A stretch of DNA of 64,000 nt from Massariosphaeria phaeospora (GCA_011032825.1 JAADJZ010000012.1:372001-436000), one strand, 5' to 3'. Shown: positions 48,669-59,797, counted from the stretch's first letter. Notes: a model not told the origin generated them from the letters alone. Program-made: numbers and translations.

Positions 48669-48890
48669 ATTAGTACCTTGTAAACAAAGACGACACATAA
48701 TTACCTCTGTCTAGGGGCAGTTGAAGGATATCCCAAGTCCCCTTGATCAATGGATTCGTGTGACCAGCTTCACAAAGCTTTCGTATTGCTAAGAGACGTC
48801 ATCACACCCAGAATTTTGCCATGTATAGCGAGCGTATTCCACCAAATATCCGGTAGAGCGACTGTAAATCCCACAACAGCAGCCTTCACC

Positions 48891-49541
48891 TCAAGCCGCA
48901 GCAGCACCCGCCGCCGCCGCTGTCCTGATGACCATCTCCTCAACAGCAACGAAGCTAATGATGATCTGATCCATGAACTCCTGCTGCACCCCAAAGACGC
49001 CCATTGTCAACACGCCGTCCTTGGAGGGCTTCATCGACCGCGAAAAGTCGGCCAACGTCGCCCCCGCCCCATCCATCAGCGATATATGTCCCCCCAGCGA
49101 AACATGCCACGCGAACGGCGCCGGTGAGCCCGCAGCCGGCAGGGCCACCGAGTAGTTCTTGGAGAACAAGCCGACCCGCTTCATCTCCACCTCGGGCTGG
49201 CTGCCAAACACCAGGTCCATTTTGCCGGGGCTGAAGGTGTGATAGCCTACGCGGCCGATGACGGGGCCCGACTCGTTGCCGCGGTGGACAACGAGCTGCT
49301 TACGCGACAGCTCGACGAAGTATGCGGGCGTGATCTTGTCGGCGTGTAGGATGCGGAGGGCTTTGCGGCGCAGGGTGCCGTCGACGAAGACGTGGAATTC
49401 CAGCGGGGGCTGGGGCGGCGGTGGTGCCGCGACGGCAGGTGCTGAGGTGGCGTGAGAAGCGTACGGTGGTGGTTGACCGTGGGGGGCCTGCTGCAGGGGC
49501 GGCTGTCCGCCGTATTGCTGCGGTTGTTGCTGGTATGCCAT
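48891..49541 (-). CDS. Unrecognised protein, Gln/Pro-rich N-terminus, beta-rich domain
   Basis: This single-exon gene encodes 216 residues. The first 45 residues are Gln, Pro and Ala rich (YQQQPQQYGGQPPLQQ), followed by a domain of alternating hydrophobic residues (LEFHVFVDGTLRRKALRILH, KQLVVHRGNESGPVIGRVGY, FAWHVSLGGHISLMD) that looks like a tubby/LURP-type beta barrel, although I cannot assign it firmly. The C-terminal helix is hydrophobic and ends in an Ala-rich run. No signal peptide is seen. Function not assigned. Confidence 0.7.
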   Translation of the reverse strand: MAYQQQPQQYGGQPPLQQAPHGQPPPYASHATSAPAVAAPPPPQPPLEFHVFVDGTLRRKALRILHADKITPAYFVELSRKQLVVHRGNESGPVIGRVGYHTFSPGKMDLVFGSQPEVEMKRVGLFSKNYSVALPAAGSPAPFAWHVSLGGHISLMDGAGATLADFSRSMKPSKDGVLTMGVFGVQQEFMDQIIISFVAVEEMVIRTAAAAGAAAA

Positions 49542-49900
49542 GTTCGGAATCAGAAGCGATGCGATGCGATGCGAGACGGGGCGAGGAGGGCGAGTTTACT
49601 GGCTGCAATCAAGTAGAGAGGGCCATGCCTACTTATACCACCTAGCTACCTGCCTGATCCTGCTCGTCCTCGGCAGGGTATGTGGCAGCAGCCTGGCACG
49701 ATCGCCGTGGGGGCGAGGTTCGTTGGTGTTTCCGGATGCTGGTCAAGGAAGCTAGCGGCGGCGCAGTACACAGGCGGCGAAGTCACAAAACGAGTGTTGA
49801 ACGAAGTGCCAAGAATACGCGGGGAAATTTTGGATTATTACTAAGCCGCGATTGTACCTGCAGCTCCCCATGTGCACGGCACAATGTCTACCAGTATCTT

Positions 49901-50725
49901 CTATGTGCAAACAAAGTAATTCAGCTGCAAAGCATCATGCAGCCGCGCAAAGACACCACTGTGCCATGTCCTGAACTCCTCCCACTCAGACGCAGGCATG
50001 GTGATGGAGAGCATATTCAGCCACCCTCCCACGATCAGATCGGCATACGTAGCCCGCTCCCCCTCCAAGTACGGGCCATCGTGGACCATAAACAGCTGGG
50101 CTAGCGAAGTTAGCGCCTCCTTGAATGCCGTCTTGATCTGCTCTCTCGTCTCGCCCTTGATGCAGAGGTCGTCCCAGGAGTTCAGGTGCGCGCGCTGGAC
50201 GAAGAGGGCCTTTGCGGCCTCAGCCGTGGCCGGGTTGAAAGGCATGTACTGGGCGACGAGTACCACATGCGCGGAGAAGGTGGCGTCGATGTGCGTGTTG
50301 AATTTGGCGTACCCCGTGTACTTGGATTCCTGGTTAGCACTCAAGGGCGCGAAGAACGCCGTGTCCTTGTTCGGGCTCTCGTAGTCGAGCCCGTGGGCGT
50401 TAGGAGGTAGCAGACAGCCGCCTGTATCTGGATACGTCTCCTCGAGGTAGCTGGCGACGTCAAACGAGTCGCCGACGACCCTGCCCGAGGGGTCCCGCAG
50501 CATGGGCAGCGTGTAATAGTCGGAGTCATCGTCGAACTTGCGCGTGGCCGGGCAGCCGAGGCCCTTGCGAAGGTCGGCGATGTCGAGGATGTCGACAAAG
50601 GTCGTTTTGAAGGGTACGCCTTTGAAGCCGAGCGCGAGCCGGGCCTTGGAAGGGTTGGGCGCGTAGGAGCGGGGTTGTAGTGGGGAAGAGATGTCGTACA
50701 GGATGAGGGGATTGGAGTCGGTCAT
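49901..50725 (-). CDS. Glutathione S-transferase-like protein
   Basis: This single-exon gene encodes 274 residues. The N-terminal thioredoxin-like half includes LILYDISSPLQPRSYAPNPSKARLALGFKGVPFKT, the glutathione-binding core YYTLPMLRDPSGRVVGDSFDVASYLEETYP (with cis-Pro after Leu and the SNAIL-like DSF), and the C-terminal helical half ends GPYLEGERATYADLIVGGWLNM. This is the layout of fungal GSTs related to beta-etherase and maleylacetoacetate-isomerase types. The protein is cytosolic, and its role is likely in detoxification. It is the last ordinary gene before the transposon block. No break is seen. Confidence 0.85.
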   Translation of the reverse strand: MTDSNPLILYDISSPLQPRSYAPNPSKARLALGFKGVPFKTTFVDILDIADLRKGLGCPATRKFDDDSDYYTLPMLRDPSGRVVGDSFDVASYLEETYPDTGGCLLPPNAHGLDYESPNKDTAFFAPLSANQESKYTGYAKFNTHIDATFSAHVVLVAQYMPFNPATAEAAKALFVQRAHLNSWDDLCIKGETREQIKTAFKEALTSLAQLFMVHDGPYLEGERATYADLIVGGWLNMLSITMPASEWEEFRTWHSGVFARLHDALQLNYFVCT

Positions 50726-51263
50726 TGTGGATGATGTGGTGGGTGGTAATGTCGGTGAGGTATTGGTGTTGTTCGCCTTTGCAAGTGTAAACTACAGGTG
50801 TAGACTGGATTTGAGGGTATTTAGGTATGCGATGGCCATGGCTTTATACTCGGTATTGAGTGTGCCGTCGCACACGGCCGGGCTAACCCAATACAGGCCG
50901 CGAGCCACATCACCTCAGAGAAGTTGTGCGCAAAGCTGAAACTTTCTGCGGTGAGCCTATTTGACACCTCACCTCACAGCAATATGCGGAATAAAGAATG
51001 GCCAAGCAGTAAGCTTGTTTCGGGCCAACGAAGTTCGAACTAGTTCATGAGATTGTATGAGATGCTTCGATTCTTTCCGATAATCAGACCATTGCTGTTT
51101 GTTCGCTCTGTTCTTCCTGCAAAGCATATCCCTAGGAACTACCTTCACCTAACAGCTTGTTCTTCACCGTCTCTCCTTCCTAGAGCACAGTTCTCAGATA
51201 CTGCTTGAAGCGAGGACATGCAGTCAAATAAGAAGAACTACAATCTTACGACATGCAACACTA
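50726..51263. other. Gene/transposon boundary, no gene seen
   Basis: This is promoter side of the GST gene. The Pogo element starts at 51264. From here on the composition becomes AT-rich. Confidence 0.5.
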
Positions 51264-51361
51264 CCGTGTCCGTGCACCCAATGCACGGATTCAGCCAATG
51301 CACGCCGAACACCAAACACGTCAAAACTCCCTAATCTTCAACACGCGACAACTCCACCACT

Positions 51362-53033
51362 ATGGACCCTATTCAGGCTGCAATTGATGAAATCGAATTG
51401 CGAAAGCCAGGAGAAGATTTCTCATATACAGAAATTGCTACTAGACGTGGTGTCGATCGCAGTACACTATCGCGAAGACACCGAGGTGTTACAGCGTCGC
51501 GTGCAGCTACTGCAAACAATCAACAAAAGCTCAACCTACAGCAAGAGCAGGAGCTTGTGCGATATATCAAAGGACTTACAAAGAGACATATACCTCCTAC
51601 AAGAGAGATGATACGAAATTTCGCATCAACAATAGCTAAAGAGCTAGTCAGCGAGAGCTAGGTTACCCGCTTTATCAACCGACACAGCATTCATCTCATA
51701 TCACAATGGACAGTCGGCATGGACAGCAATCGCCACAAAGCTAATTTAGAGAATAAATATCGCCTCTACTTTCATCTTCTACACAGCAAGATTGAGCAAT
51801 ATCAGATAGATCCTCGTCATACCTACAATATGGACGAGAAAGGCTTCCTAATCGGCATTATTGGTAGATCAAAGAGGATATTTAGTAGACGAATGTGGGA
51901 GAAGAAGGAGGTTAGGGCATCAATCCAGAATGGAAATTGTGCATAGATTACGCTCCTAGCATGTATATGCGCTGATGGATCTGCTCTGCCTCCAAGCCTT
52001 ATCTATAAAGCTGCCAACAAGGGCATTCAATCAAGCTAGGTAGACGATATCCAGGCAGGAGAACACCTAGTCTTTATCACCTTATTACTATCTGGCTGGA
52101 CGAACAACGATATTAGACTTGCTTAGCTTGAGCAGGTGTTTGATCGCTGTACAAGAGAGAAAACCCAACGATCCTATTAACTCTTAATCCTAGATAGCTA
52201 CGAATCCTATATCACTATGGATTTTATCGACTACTGTGATTAGAACAAGATTCTTCTTGCTATTCTACTTCCTCATTTGACTTATACGCTTTAGCTACTC
52301 GATGTAGCAATGTTCAAGCCTCTATCAACTGCCTACTTAGTAGAACTATCAAACTACTTTCAAACAAGCCAAGGTCTCTTTTCTATTACTAAAGGCGACT
52401 TCTTCTTACTATTCTAGAAAGCGTAGGAAACCTCCTTTAAAGAATCAACAATTTTTAGCTCTTTTAGAGCAACAGGCATATCACCTCCTAATTCTAATCT
52501 TATCCTTAATAGATTCACCAAAACTCAAGAATTAAAAGAAAACTCTTTATTATTACTTAGCGATTATGATTGGAGAAATATAGATAGGCTTGTACGCTTT
52601 GTAGCAAGTAATTAGAGTAGTAAGAATACACAAAAGCTTCGTCAATCGCTCTACTACTAATCTATTCAAAATGACCTACTTAAGCATGAGATAGATAGTC
52701 TTAAGCAGGCTCTATCTATTAAGAAAAAGCGTAAGAAAAAGAGCAAAGCTCTAGACTTTCAACAGCGCTAGGAGTATCATAGTAGAGCTATTTTCTAGTT
52801 ACCAAGGAAAGTAAAGGAAGCACGTGTTCGTTAGTCAATCAAAGAGTAGGAAAATTAGGAGCAGCAACTTTAAAAAGCAGAGACAGCAGAGCTAAAGAAG
52901 GCAGCTAAGCTGTACAAAAAGAAAATTGCAAAAGAAAAGCGTGTAGCGCGGGAAGCAGCTAAGGTAGCAAAAGAGAAAAAGAAAGCAGAAAAGGCAGCAG
53001 AACGCGCTCGCTAGAAGAAAGCTCGCGACGCTA
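51362..53033 (+). pseudogene. Degraded Pogo transposase of element 1
   Basis: The reading frame starts MDPIQAAIDEIELRKPGEDF with a helix-turn-helix (YTEIATRRGVDRSTLSRRHRG), then CENP-B-type DNA-binding residues (ELVRYIKGLTKRHIPPTREM). After a stop at 51660 come the DDE segments: HTYNMDEKGF (first Asp), LLILDSYESYI (second Asp) and LLDVAMFKPLS. Well over ten in-frame stops interrupt it, nearly all TAG, as expected from CAG to TAG changes under RIP. The Lys-rich C-terminal region is cut at 53033 by element 2 and resumes at 55169-55356 (ALQLFLQSKKRYKRSVD..). It is non-functional. Confidence 0.88.
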
Positions 53034-55166
53034 CCGTGTCCGTGCGCGCAACGCCCGGAGTCGCGCAACGCCCGATAATTACTCTCTAGCAACATACAAA
53101 ATTGAGGCTGTAGAGCCACATACAATAGCTACTATAGCGATATATTTTGGTAGAGTGCACTAAAGACCTATGCGATGATATTCTCTCATACAAATTAATT
53201 ATATAGAGTTGCTGTTCTGCTGCTGCGGGTAGTGTGGGTGCGAGGTGCAGCAGGAGGCTTTGCAGCAACAACACCACGCCGCGCAGCCACTGCACTACGA
53301 TTTTGCTTTTTTCTTGGTGCAGCAGACTGTGAGGCCTTGCGCTTGCCTCTTTGAGGCAATTGTACAGCTTTTTCAGCGTCAGAAGCTTGCTTATTACGCT
53401 TTCTTTGAGCCTTGCGCTCAGCTGCTTCTTTAGCTTTTTTAGCTTTAACTTAGTTTCGCTTTGCTTTCTCTTTCGCGCGCTGCTTACGCTTTTTCTAAGC
53501 AATTTTCTTATTGTACAGCTTATTAGCGTGTCTAAGCTTCGCCATCTCTGCTTTTCTAAGTTTCTCTGCTCTCTAGTTCTGTTGTTTAGTTCTCTTATTA
53601 GAGCGTGCTTTCTCTACTCTACTAGGAGAGTAGAACTTAGCTTTACTATAATACTCCTTGCGAGGCTTGAACTCAAGAGCTTTGCTTTTCTTCTTGTGCT
53701 TCTTCTAAGTCTTAAGAACCTCTTTAAGGCCTACTATCTCGTAGTAGAAGAAAGAGTTTTAAATTGAGATGTAGTAGAGCGAGCGGCTGACTTTCTTTAG
53801 CTCTTTACTGCTTTTATCTTTGGCAACTTTGCGTAACAAAGTTTCTATTTTAAGCTAATCCTTGCTAGAGTAGACTAAAGAAGAGCTTGTGCTGCTATTA
53901 GAGTCCTTAGGAGTATCCTTAGCAAAGCGTTAAAAAATAACGTTAGGCTAAAGAAGTAATATACCCGTTGCTTTAAAGGACCTAAGTATTAGCTCTTAAG
54001 TAAACGTGCTTGTCCAGGCCTTCTAGAAGAAGTAAAAAAAGTTGCTTTTCTTAATTACTAACAGCTTCTGGCCGTTGTAAAAGTGTGTTGTAAGCTCCTT
54101 TGAGTACGCAGTTAACAGAAGCTTGAATATTACCTTATCAAGCGGCTGCAGCGTGTGGGTTGAATGAGGAGAAAGAATAGCCAAGAGTATCTTGTTCTAA
54201 TCGCAGTAGTTGATAAAGTCTATTGTTACATAAGAGCTGTGGCCGTTAACGATCAATAGGCGGTACTTTCTTCAAGCTTTCTGCTTGGTAAAGCGATCAA
54301 ACACTTGTTAAAGCTAAGCTAGGCCTAGCTTATTGTTAATCTACTTTAAAAGTAACGAAGAAACAAGCACAAAGTGTATCTCTAGCTTGATTTCCTCTAC
54401 CTAGCTTGATTGGATAGTGTTGTTGGCGGACTCGTAGAGGAGGCCTGGCGGCAGAGCTAATCTATCGCCGCATACACACGCTATAAGCGTTAACTAGGCA
54501 CAATTGCTATTTTAAAGTAATGCTTTAACTTTCTTTTTCTCTTACATACGTTGGCTGAACACATGCTTTGTTCTTAAGGTAACTTCTATTATAAAGCTTT
54601 TCTTATCTATATTGTACGTGTGCTTAGCGTTAACTTTATACTTAGCAATTTTGCGTTGTAGTAGGTTGAAATATAACTTATACTTTGTGTAGGAGTTGGC
54701 GTTGTAGCAATTAGCGTCTATTCTCGTTGAGTATTGAGAAATAAAATAGATAGAGTACTTGTTGATAAAGCGGGTAACCTAGCTTTTGCTCACTAGCTCC
54801 TAGGCAACTGCTAACGCGAAATTAGCAATTATCTCTTTTGTAGGAAGTATATAACGAGCAGTAAGCTTTTTTATATACTTTACAAGCTTCTCCTCTTGTT
54901 GTTAGGTAAGCTTCTGCTAGTTAGAGTCTTTGGTTTCTTAAAGTGCCTAAACAGCCTTGTGTCTCCGCGCCAAAGTTGAGCAATCGACACCAAATTGATT
55001 AGCAATTTTTTGATACACAAGTTTCTTTTCTAAGTCTAGCGCTTTAATTGCTGCAAGCGCATCATTAATAGGTGCCATAGCCGTTAAGTTGTTACGCGTT
55101 AAAGTGTAGGTGCTGTTTTGGTAATCGGGCGTTGCGCGACTCCGAGCGTTGCGCGCACGGACACGG
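53034..55166 (-). mobile_element. Pogo/Fot1-type DNA transposon 2, nested in element 1
   Basis: Terminal inverted repeats of about 43 bases lie at 53034-53076 (ccgtgtccgtgcgcgcaacg..) and 55124-55166, with one mismatch, flanked by TA on both sides (53032-53033, 55167-55168). The length is 2133 bp. The transposase is on the minus strand: a start with APINDALAAIKALDLEKKLV and IANQFGVDCSTLARRHKAV (minus, 55075-54947), then fragments full of TAG stops. It is non-functional and rich in A/T. It inserted into a TA in the C-terminal part of the transposase of element 1. Confidence 0.9.
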
Positions 55167-55508
55167 TACAAAAGCTCTACAATTTTTACAAAAAAGTAAG
55201 AGAAAAGCTTTGCAGCTATTTCTACAGAGCAAAAAGCGTTACAAACGTAGCGTTGATACTAGAAATGCTGCGAAGGCCTTAGAGAGCGTATTTGCTGCCT
55301 TAGCTATTCTAACGCGTCGCAGCCGCAACGTTAAGCTTCTAGATAAATATAAGTAGCACAAGTTGATTGCAAGTATTAATATAGTACTTTTCTAGAATAT
55401 CTTGTAATAATATTAATTGTAGGTAGCTCTATAGCTTTATTTCTAATAGAGCGTTTATAGTGTTCGGCGTGCATTAGCTGAATCCGTGCATTAGGTGCAC
55501 GAACACGG

Positions 55509-56280
55509 TATTCTAGCTGCTTCTAGAACTTATTCAAGCTGCTAGCGTAATTAGCTGCTTCCAATTCCACCCGCCTCTGTTTGTCCTTTTCAAGTTCGAT
55601 TTCTTTGCTAGGTATTTACTTAATGTAGCTTGCTTGTGTACTCTACGACTTTGCTACGCAGTATAAGCTACACGTTGAAAACGTTTTTAGTGCTAATCTC
55701 TAAGCTTTTACGAATAGTAATTGAGTTAGAGCTAAAGCTATTGCTATCAAAGTTTATAAAAGAAAACAAAAAGCTAGTAAAAAACTCTTTGTTAAACTAT
55801 CGCACTTTTCTAATTAAATAGAGTAGTAGCTCGTATATATAAAGTAGTAAATAGGTATAAGTTAAGTTAAAGTTAAGTTAGCTTACGTAAAACTCTAGTG
55901 CTAACTCAACTTATACCTACGCTAAAACGTTTTAGCGTAGGTATAAGTTAAGTTAGTACAAACCTCTACAATTTTATATTTTAATATATTTTCTTTTTAT
56001 AATTATAATAGCTAGTTATAATAAGTTTATTAACTTAACTACTATAACATAACGAGTTGAGCTTAACTCGTAGCGAATTAGGTATAGCGCTAGAGTTACC
56101 TAACCTAAATAGGTTTGCAAAAGAAAGCAACTCGTTTAACTTAATACTTAACTTATTCTTTAGCTATTACTGCTACAACAATATTCTACATACAAGTTCT
56201 ACTCGCAAGTACTATTTACATTAATCTATTGCGTTACATTTTTATTTTTACTATACTACTAGAGTTATAGAGTTCTGCTA
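55509..56280. other. AT-rich, RIP-like DNA between elements
   Basis: No gene is present. A 63-codon frame at 55630-55821 has no recognisable identity. Short gttaagtta direct and inverted copies occur around 55855-55960. Confidence 0.5.
55901..55956. repeat. 56 bp near-perfect palindrome
   Basis: The centre is acgt at 55927-55930. The arms (ctaactcaacttatacctac / gtaggtataagttaagttag around gctaaaacgttttagc) match with one mismatched pair. A further copy of ggtataagttaagtta lies about 50 bases to the left. It could be two terminal repeats meeting head to head or the core of a small palindromic element. Confidence 0.85.
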
Positions 56281-57547
56281 GAACGCATAAATACTTATAC
56301 TAAAAGCTTAACACTGCGCTCGTAGTAGAAAAACGCGCAGCTAAGCTAGCGCAGCAACGCTGTTGCTAGAAACTAGTAACAAACATATTTGCTATTTTCG
56401 CAAGTATAGCGTTTTAGTTTGTAAAAACTATGCTATAGGTATACTAAATCTTAACGTGCATTTGCGCTATTATTATACCGTACTAAGCAAAAAAAAAAAA
56501 GCAATTGTAGAGCACTTCTGCTAATATTCAATTAAGCTAGCAAAAGATATTAAGTTGCTTAGGCTATTTAGAGCGCTAATTTAGAAGCTAAAAGCGCTGC
56601 TAGATAAGCTTCAATGCAAGCAAAATACGTGCAGCTTTATTATAGTTAATATTAATACGCTATAGATACACATTAAGAAAAAGCATAAGCAAGTATAAAA
56701 AAGCGACACAAGTTTGCTATACAAGAAAGTTTTAGTGCAAACATTTTTCTAAACTAGCAAACTACAACGCTACTTTATTGTTAACGCTATAGATAGCAAT
56801 AGTAGGTTACTTACTTTTCGCAAAGTAGTAGATGTTGTTAGAAAACAGCTAGCTAAATAGAAGTTAACGAAGTAAGCGCATAAAAAGAAAATGCAAGTTA
56901 TAAACGCGCAAGCTGCGAAGACAAATAAAACTAGCTAGTTTAAGCAAACAAGTTAGCTAAAGCATTTTGCAAACTAGAACTTAATACATTTTGCGTATTA
57001 AATCTAGCTACTTAAGCGAAGCGAGGTGAAGCTGTAGTAAGCTGCAAAACTAGTAGAGCTACTAGTAGAAAAAAGCGTAGCTAGGCTTTTAACGCTTGCG
57101 CAAGAAATAAAACAATAGCTACGAAGCGCAAAGCAGCAAGAAGTTAACTAGCTGCTAATTGCTTAACTGCAGAACCTAAAGAGTTAAGCGCAATATGCTA
57201 GCTATATAGTTAAGTTTGTATGCTACTTTCTACGCATTCTAGCTAACGAAAAAGCAAGAATAGCTTAAAGTAGCAGCAGCAAGAATAGCAGCAGTAAGCA
57301 AACTAAAAACAATGTATTTAATAGCTGCTGTTTTAGGTTTAGCAGTACTAGAAGTAACAGCAATAGCAATAGCAATAGCTGCTCGCATCTTCAAAACAAG
57401 CGTAAAAAAAAAACAAACTTAATAAAAAATGCGCGCAAGCTTTTCTACTAGAAAAGCAAATAGAAAAAGCTAGCAATTACGCTATAAAATCTGTTAGATA
57501 GCAACGATTAAAAAAAGGCCTAGTAGTAGGCTTAGCTAGAAGCACTA
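56281..57547 (+). pseudogene. RIP-eroded relic of an OrsD-like/DUF3505 zinc-finger protein
   Basis: Translation with stops shows a zinc-finger pattern C-x4-C-x(n)-H-x4-H (CKQNTCSFI.. then HIKKKHK, about 56610-56695), followed by DTSLLYKKVLVQTFF, QRYFIVNAIDSN, QVINAQAAKTNKT, LVELLVEK and YIVKFVCYFLRILANEKARIA. This order recalls the long fungal DUF3505 (orsD-like, often RecQ-linked) proteins; the assignment is from memory of the family, not a search. Stops are again mostly TAG and the DNA is very A/T-rich. The relic is cut on the right by the LTR at 57548. Confidence 0.55.
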
Positions 57548-58058
57548 TGTTATTAGAAGTGTTCTCTTACCGAAGGTACGAGTTATTAGACTCGAAGATT
57601 TCGCTTGAGAGATTGTTCTGTGTTCGAAGGGCTTGATAACAACAAAAGAATAATCTCAATCCTATTCTAGATAGAATAACAAAGTAACAATCTGTTGCCT
57701 ATAGATCTAATCTATGTATGAGATGTACTTAGAAGAGTTAACTACAAAGAATCCAAACTGTAAAGGAGATCCTGCTAATCTATATAGTTCTATGATTCTC
57801 CGCTAAAAGCGTTCTGCTCTGCCTGCTACGTCCTGCTACGCCGTAGCGTCCGTAGCGCCCGTAGCAACCGCTGCTTAGTGTGCTACGTGCCAAGATCCCG
57901 TATCGCTTCGTAGCGCACGTAGCGCATCACGTGACTCTTGCTAACCTAATCCTGCCCCGCGCGTCGTTGTACTCCTATCTTGCGCACTAGCAAGCCTTGA
58001 CAACCTTTCTACGTCGTTGCTTAGCCTACAATACCTAGTATCGTCTCTGTTTGTAACA
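57548..58058 (+). mobile_element. Long terminal repeat of an LTR retrotransposon (element A)
   Basis: The 511 bp sequence starts TGTTA and ends TAACA, the classic inverted ends of an LTR. The flanking five bases differ (cacta before, ttatc after), so it is more likely a 5' LTR than a solo LTR. GC content and lack of decay differ from the relic on its left. It contains gtagcg repeats at about 57840-57925. A small gag-position ORF follows 166 bases later. Confidence 0.6.
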
Positions 58059-58224
58059 TTATCCCCCTCTTTAAGGATATCGTCTCGATAGCTGCCCTGC
58101 TGTGCCGTGCCGGTTCTTTCCGTGCCTTGCATCAAAGGTGCCTTTTCGTATAAGAGTAGGTCGACCCCGATCTCCGTCGTGTCGTAACTTTCTTTTGTAT
58201 TCTTTCGAGTCTTAGAGTCTAACC

Positions 58225-58716
58225 ATGCCCAAGGTCTCTGTATCCTCTTCCGCGAAGTCGACTGTTCGTAAGCACGCTCGCCTCGCGCGTATCCGTGCGA
58301 TGGATTACCTTGTAGCAAAGCCTTGTCGTCGCTGCTTGTCGAAGGGTCTAAAGTGTCTTCTCTCGCTGGAAGAGACTTGTTTAGACTGTATCTCGTCTGG
58401 CTCGGTGTGCAGTCTCTTTCTTTCTGAAGAAGAGTTTGCTGCTGTTGCTGAAAAACAGCGTTCTCTGCGTCAGGAGCTTCGTGCTGCTAAGCTTCAAGAG
58501 ATAGAGGTGCGCGATCGTTTGAGCGCTGCTCGTCAACGCGTGCTTCAGCTCCAAATTCAAATAGATGCTGCTGTGGGTGAAGAGAAGGAGTTGTTTGCTC
58601 GTAAGCTAGCGACGATTGAAGAGATGGAACGTCTTGAGGGGGCGCAGCCGGGCGCTTTCTTCGATCCCAAGAGTACGGCTTCCACCGATAGTCCTGTACC
58701 GAGGATGTGCGCGTAA
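58225..58716 (+). CDS. Cys-rich coiled-coil protein in gag position of LTR element A (3' end replaced)
   Basis: The ORF encodes 163 residues. The basic N-terminus (VRKHARLARIRAMDYL) leads into CRRCLSKGLKCLLSLEETCLDC-SSGSVC, six Cys arranged C-x2-C-x6-C / C-x2-C-x(5)-C, reminiscent of a Zn-binding cluster. After that there is a coiled coil (about residues 70-140). The last six codons and the stop come from the Pogo element 3 inserted at 58697-58698 (TA), so the native protein was longer. It is likely a retrotransposon gag-like or regulator protein; not a confirmed host gene. Confidence 0.6.
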   Translation: MPKVSVSSSAKSTVRKHARLARIRAMDYLVAKPCRRCLSKGLKCLLSLEETCLDCISSGSVCSLFLSEEEFAAVAEKQRSLRQELRAAKLQEIEVRDRLSAARQRVLQLQIQIDAAVGEEKELFARKLATIEEMERLEGAQPGAFFDPKSTASTDSPVPRMCA

Positions 58717-59797
58717 TGCTCGTGTTCGCGTAATGCTCACCTCAACTACATTACTGCGATAGCAAATATGAGGCTGCGCAACCACCTACAATAGCTATTA
58801 TTAAAAGATAACTTGGTGTATTGTTCTATAGAGGTAGCTCTACAACTTTGGCTATCTAAGTTTTGCCAGAAGATTAACGGCCCGGCCGCGCCGGGTGAGA
58901 GTTGGTGAAAGCGCTAGTGCAAGCACCTCCTTAGCAGCACCTCTAACAGCACTACCTACGCGTTGTTCTTTTACCTAAAGCTTACAGGTACAAGGCTTTA
59001 ATACCTTGCGATTACAATCTTAGTGTTGTTGTTGCAATTTTTTGGCGTCGTTGGCTCGTTTTTGAGCATCGCGCTCGGCTGCCTTTACAGCCCTCTCCTC
59101 CTCCTGCGCTTTCTTAAGTCTTTCACGCTCAACCTGCCTAATCTAAGCCTGCTCTTTCTAAATACGTTTAGCTTCGGCCTTTATATTCTTCGTCCTAAGT
59201 CGCTTAAGTCGCTTCTTCTTCTCCTCTTTCTCTCTCTGTACCCTTCGATTAGTAGCATAGCAAATTGTCTTTAGTAATAGAAGTTGAGCTCTCTAATAAG
59301 CTTCCCTATTTATCTAAAGATCTAGAGCGTTAATAGGGGTCTTATAGTCTCTTTGCTTCCGTTCTAAAGCGAACCTAAGGCCGTTGTTTTCGTACTCCAC
59401 AATAGCTTGCTGCGCTTGTAGTAAAAGAAGCGTTTCTTTTACTATCTCAGCTTTACAGCTACTAGAGGTGATAGGCTTACTTATAAGCAACCGAATCGAA
59501 GCCCTATTAACTGTATCAATCGTAGTAGGGTACTTAGAGAACTTTGGCGTTGTATTGCGGAACTTTTTAAGCACTTGCTTAGCGTTAAATAGAGCAATAC
59601 TAGTAGTCGAAAATAAGCTTTAGACGTTGGCGACAGTGAAGGAAGCATTCTAGGCATCCTTGAATAGGTAGTAGAAGTTGCTTTTCTTAAGAAATAGTAG
59701 CTCTTGTGTTTTCTCTAGGTAATCTTTCAAAGCTGTGCTATACGCTTTGCTAAAGAGAGAGAAAAAGCCTACATCTAGCAGCTGCAACGTATGAGTA
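58699..59797 (-). mobile_element. Pogo/Fot1-type DNA transposon 3, cut by Ty3/gypsy element
   Basis: The left end (ccgaggatgtgcgcgtaatg, with the unit repeated as gttcgcgtaatgctc) follows a TA and resembles the terminal repeats of element 1. The minus strand encodes the C-terminal part of a Fot1-like transposase: KYPTTIDTVNRASIRLLISK, LLLLQAQQAIVEYENNGLRFALERKQRDYKTPI (minus, 59490-59320) and, nearer 59797, HTLQLLDVGFFSLFSKAYS. The N-terminal half and the right terminal repeat are missing; the Ty3 LTR starts at 59798 in the middle of the frame. The missing half should lie right of the retrotransposon, outside the window. Confidence 0.8.

Larger units (their letters stand above)
51264..55508 (+). 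mobile_element. Pogo/Fot1-type DNA transposon 1, interrupted by a second copy
   Basis: Terminal inverted repeats of 48 bases lie at 51264-51311 (ccgtgtccgtgcacccaatg..) and 55461-55508 and match with only a few differences. Both ends are flanked by the target duplication TA (51262-51263 and 55509-55510). Removing the nested element (53034-55166 plus one TA) leaves about 2.1 kb, a normal Fot1 size. The repeats carry an internal doubling (gcacccaatgcacgg / gccaatgcacgcc). Confidence 0.9.
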
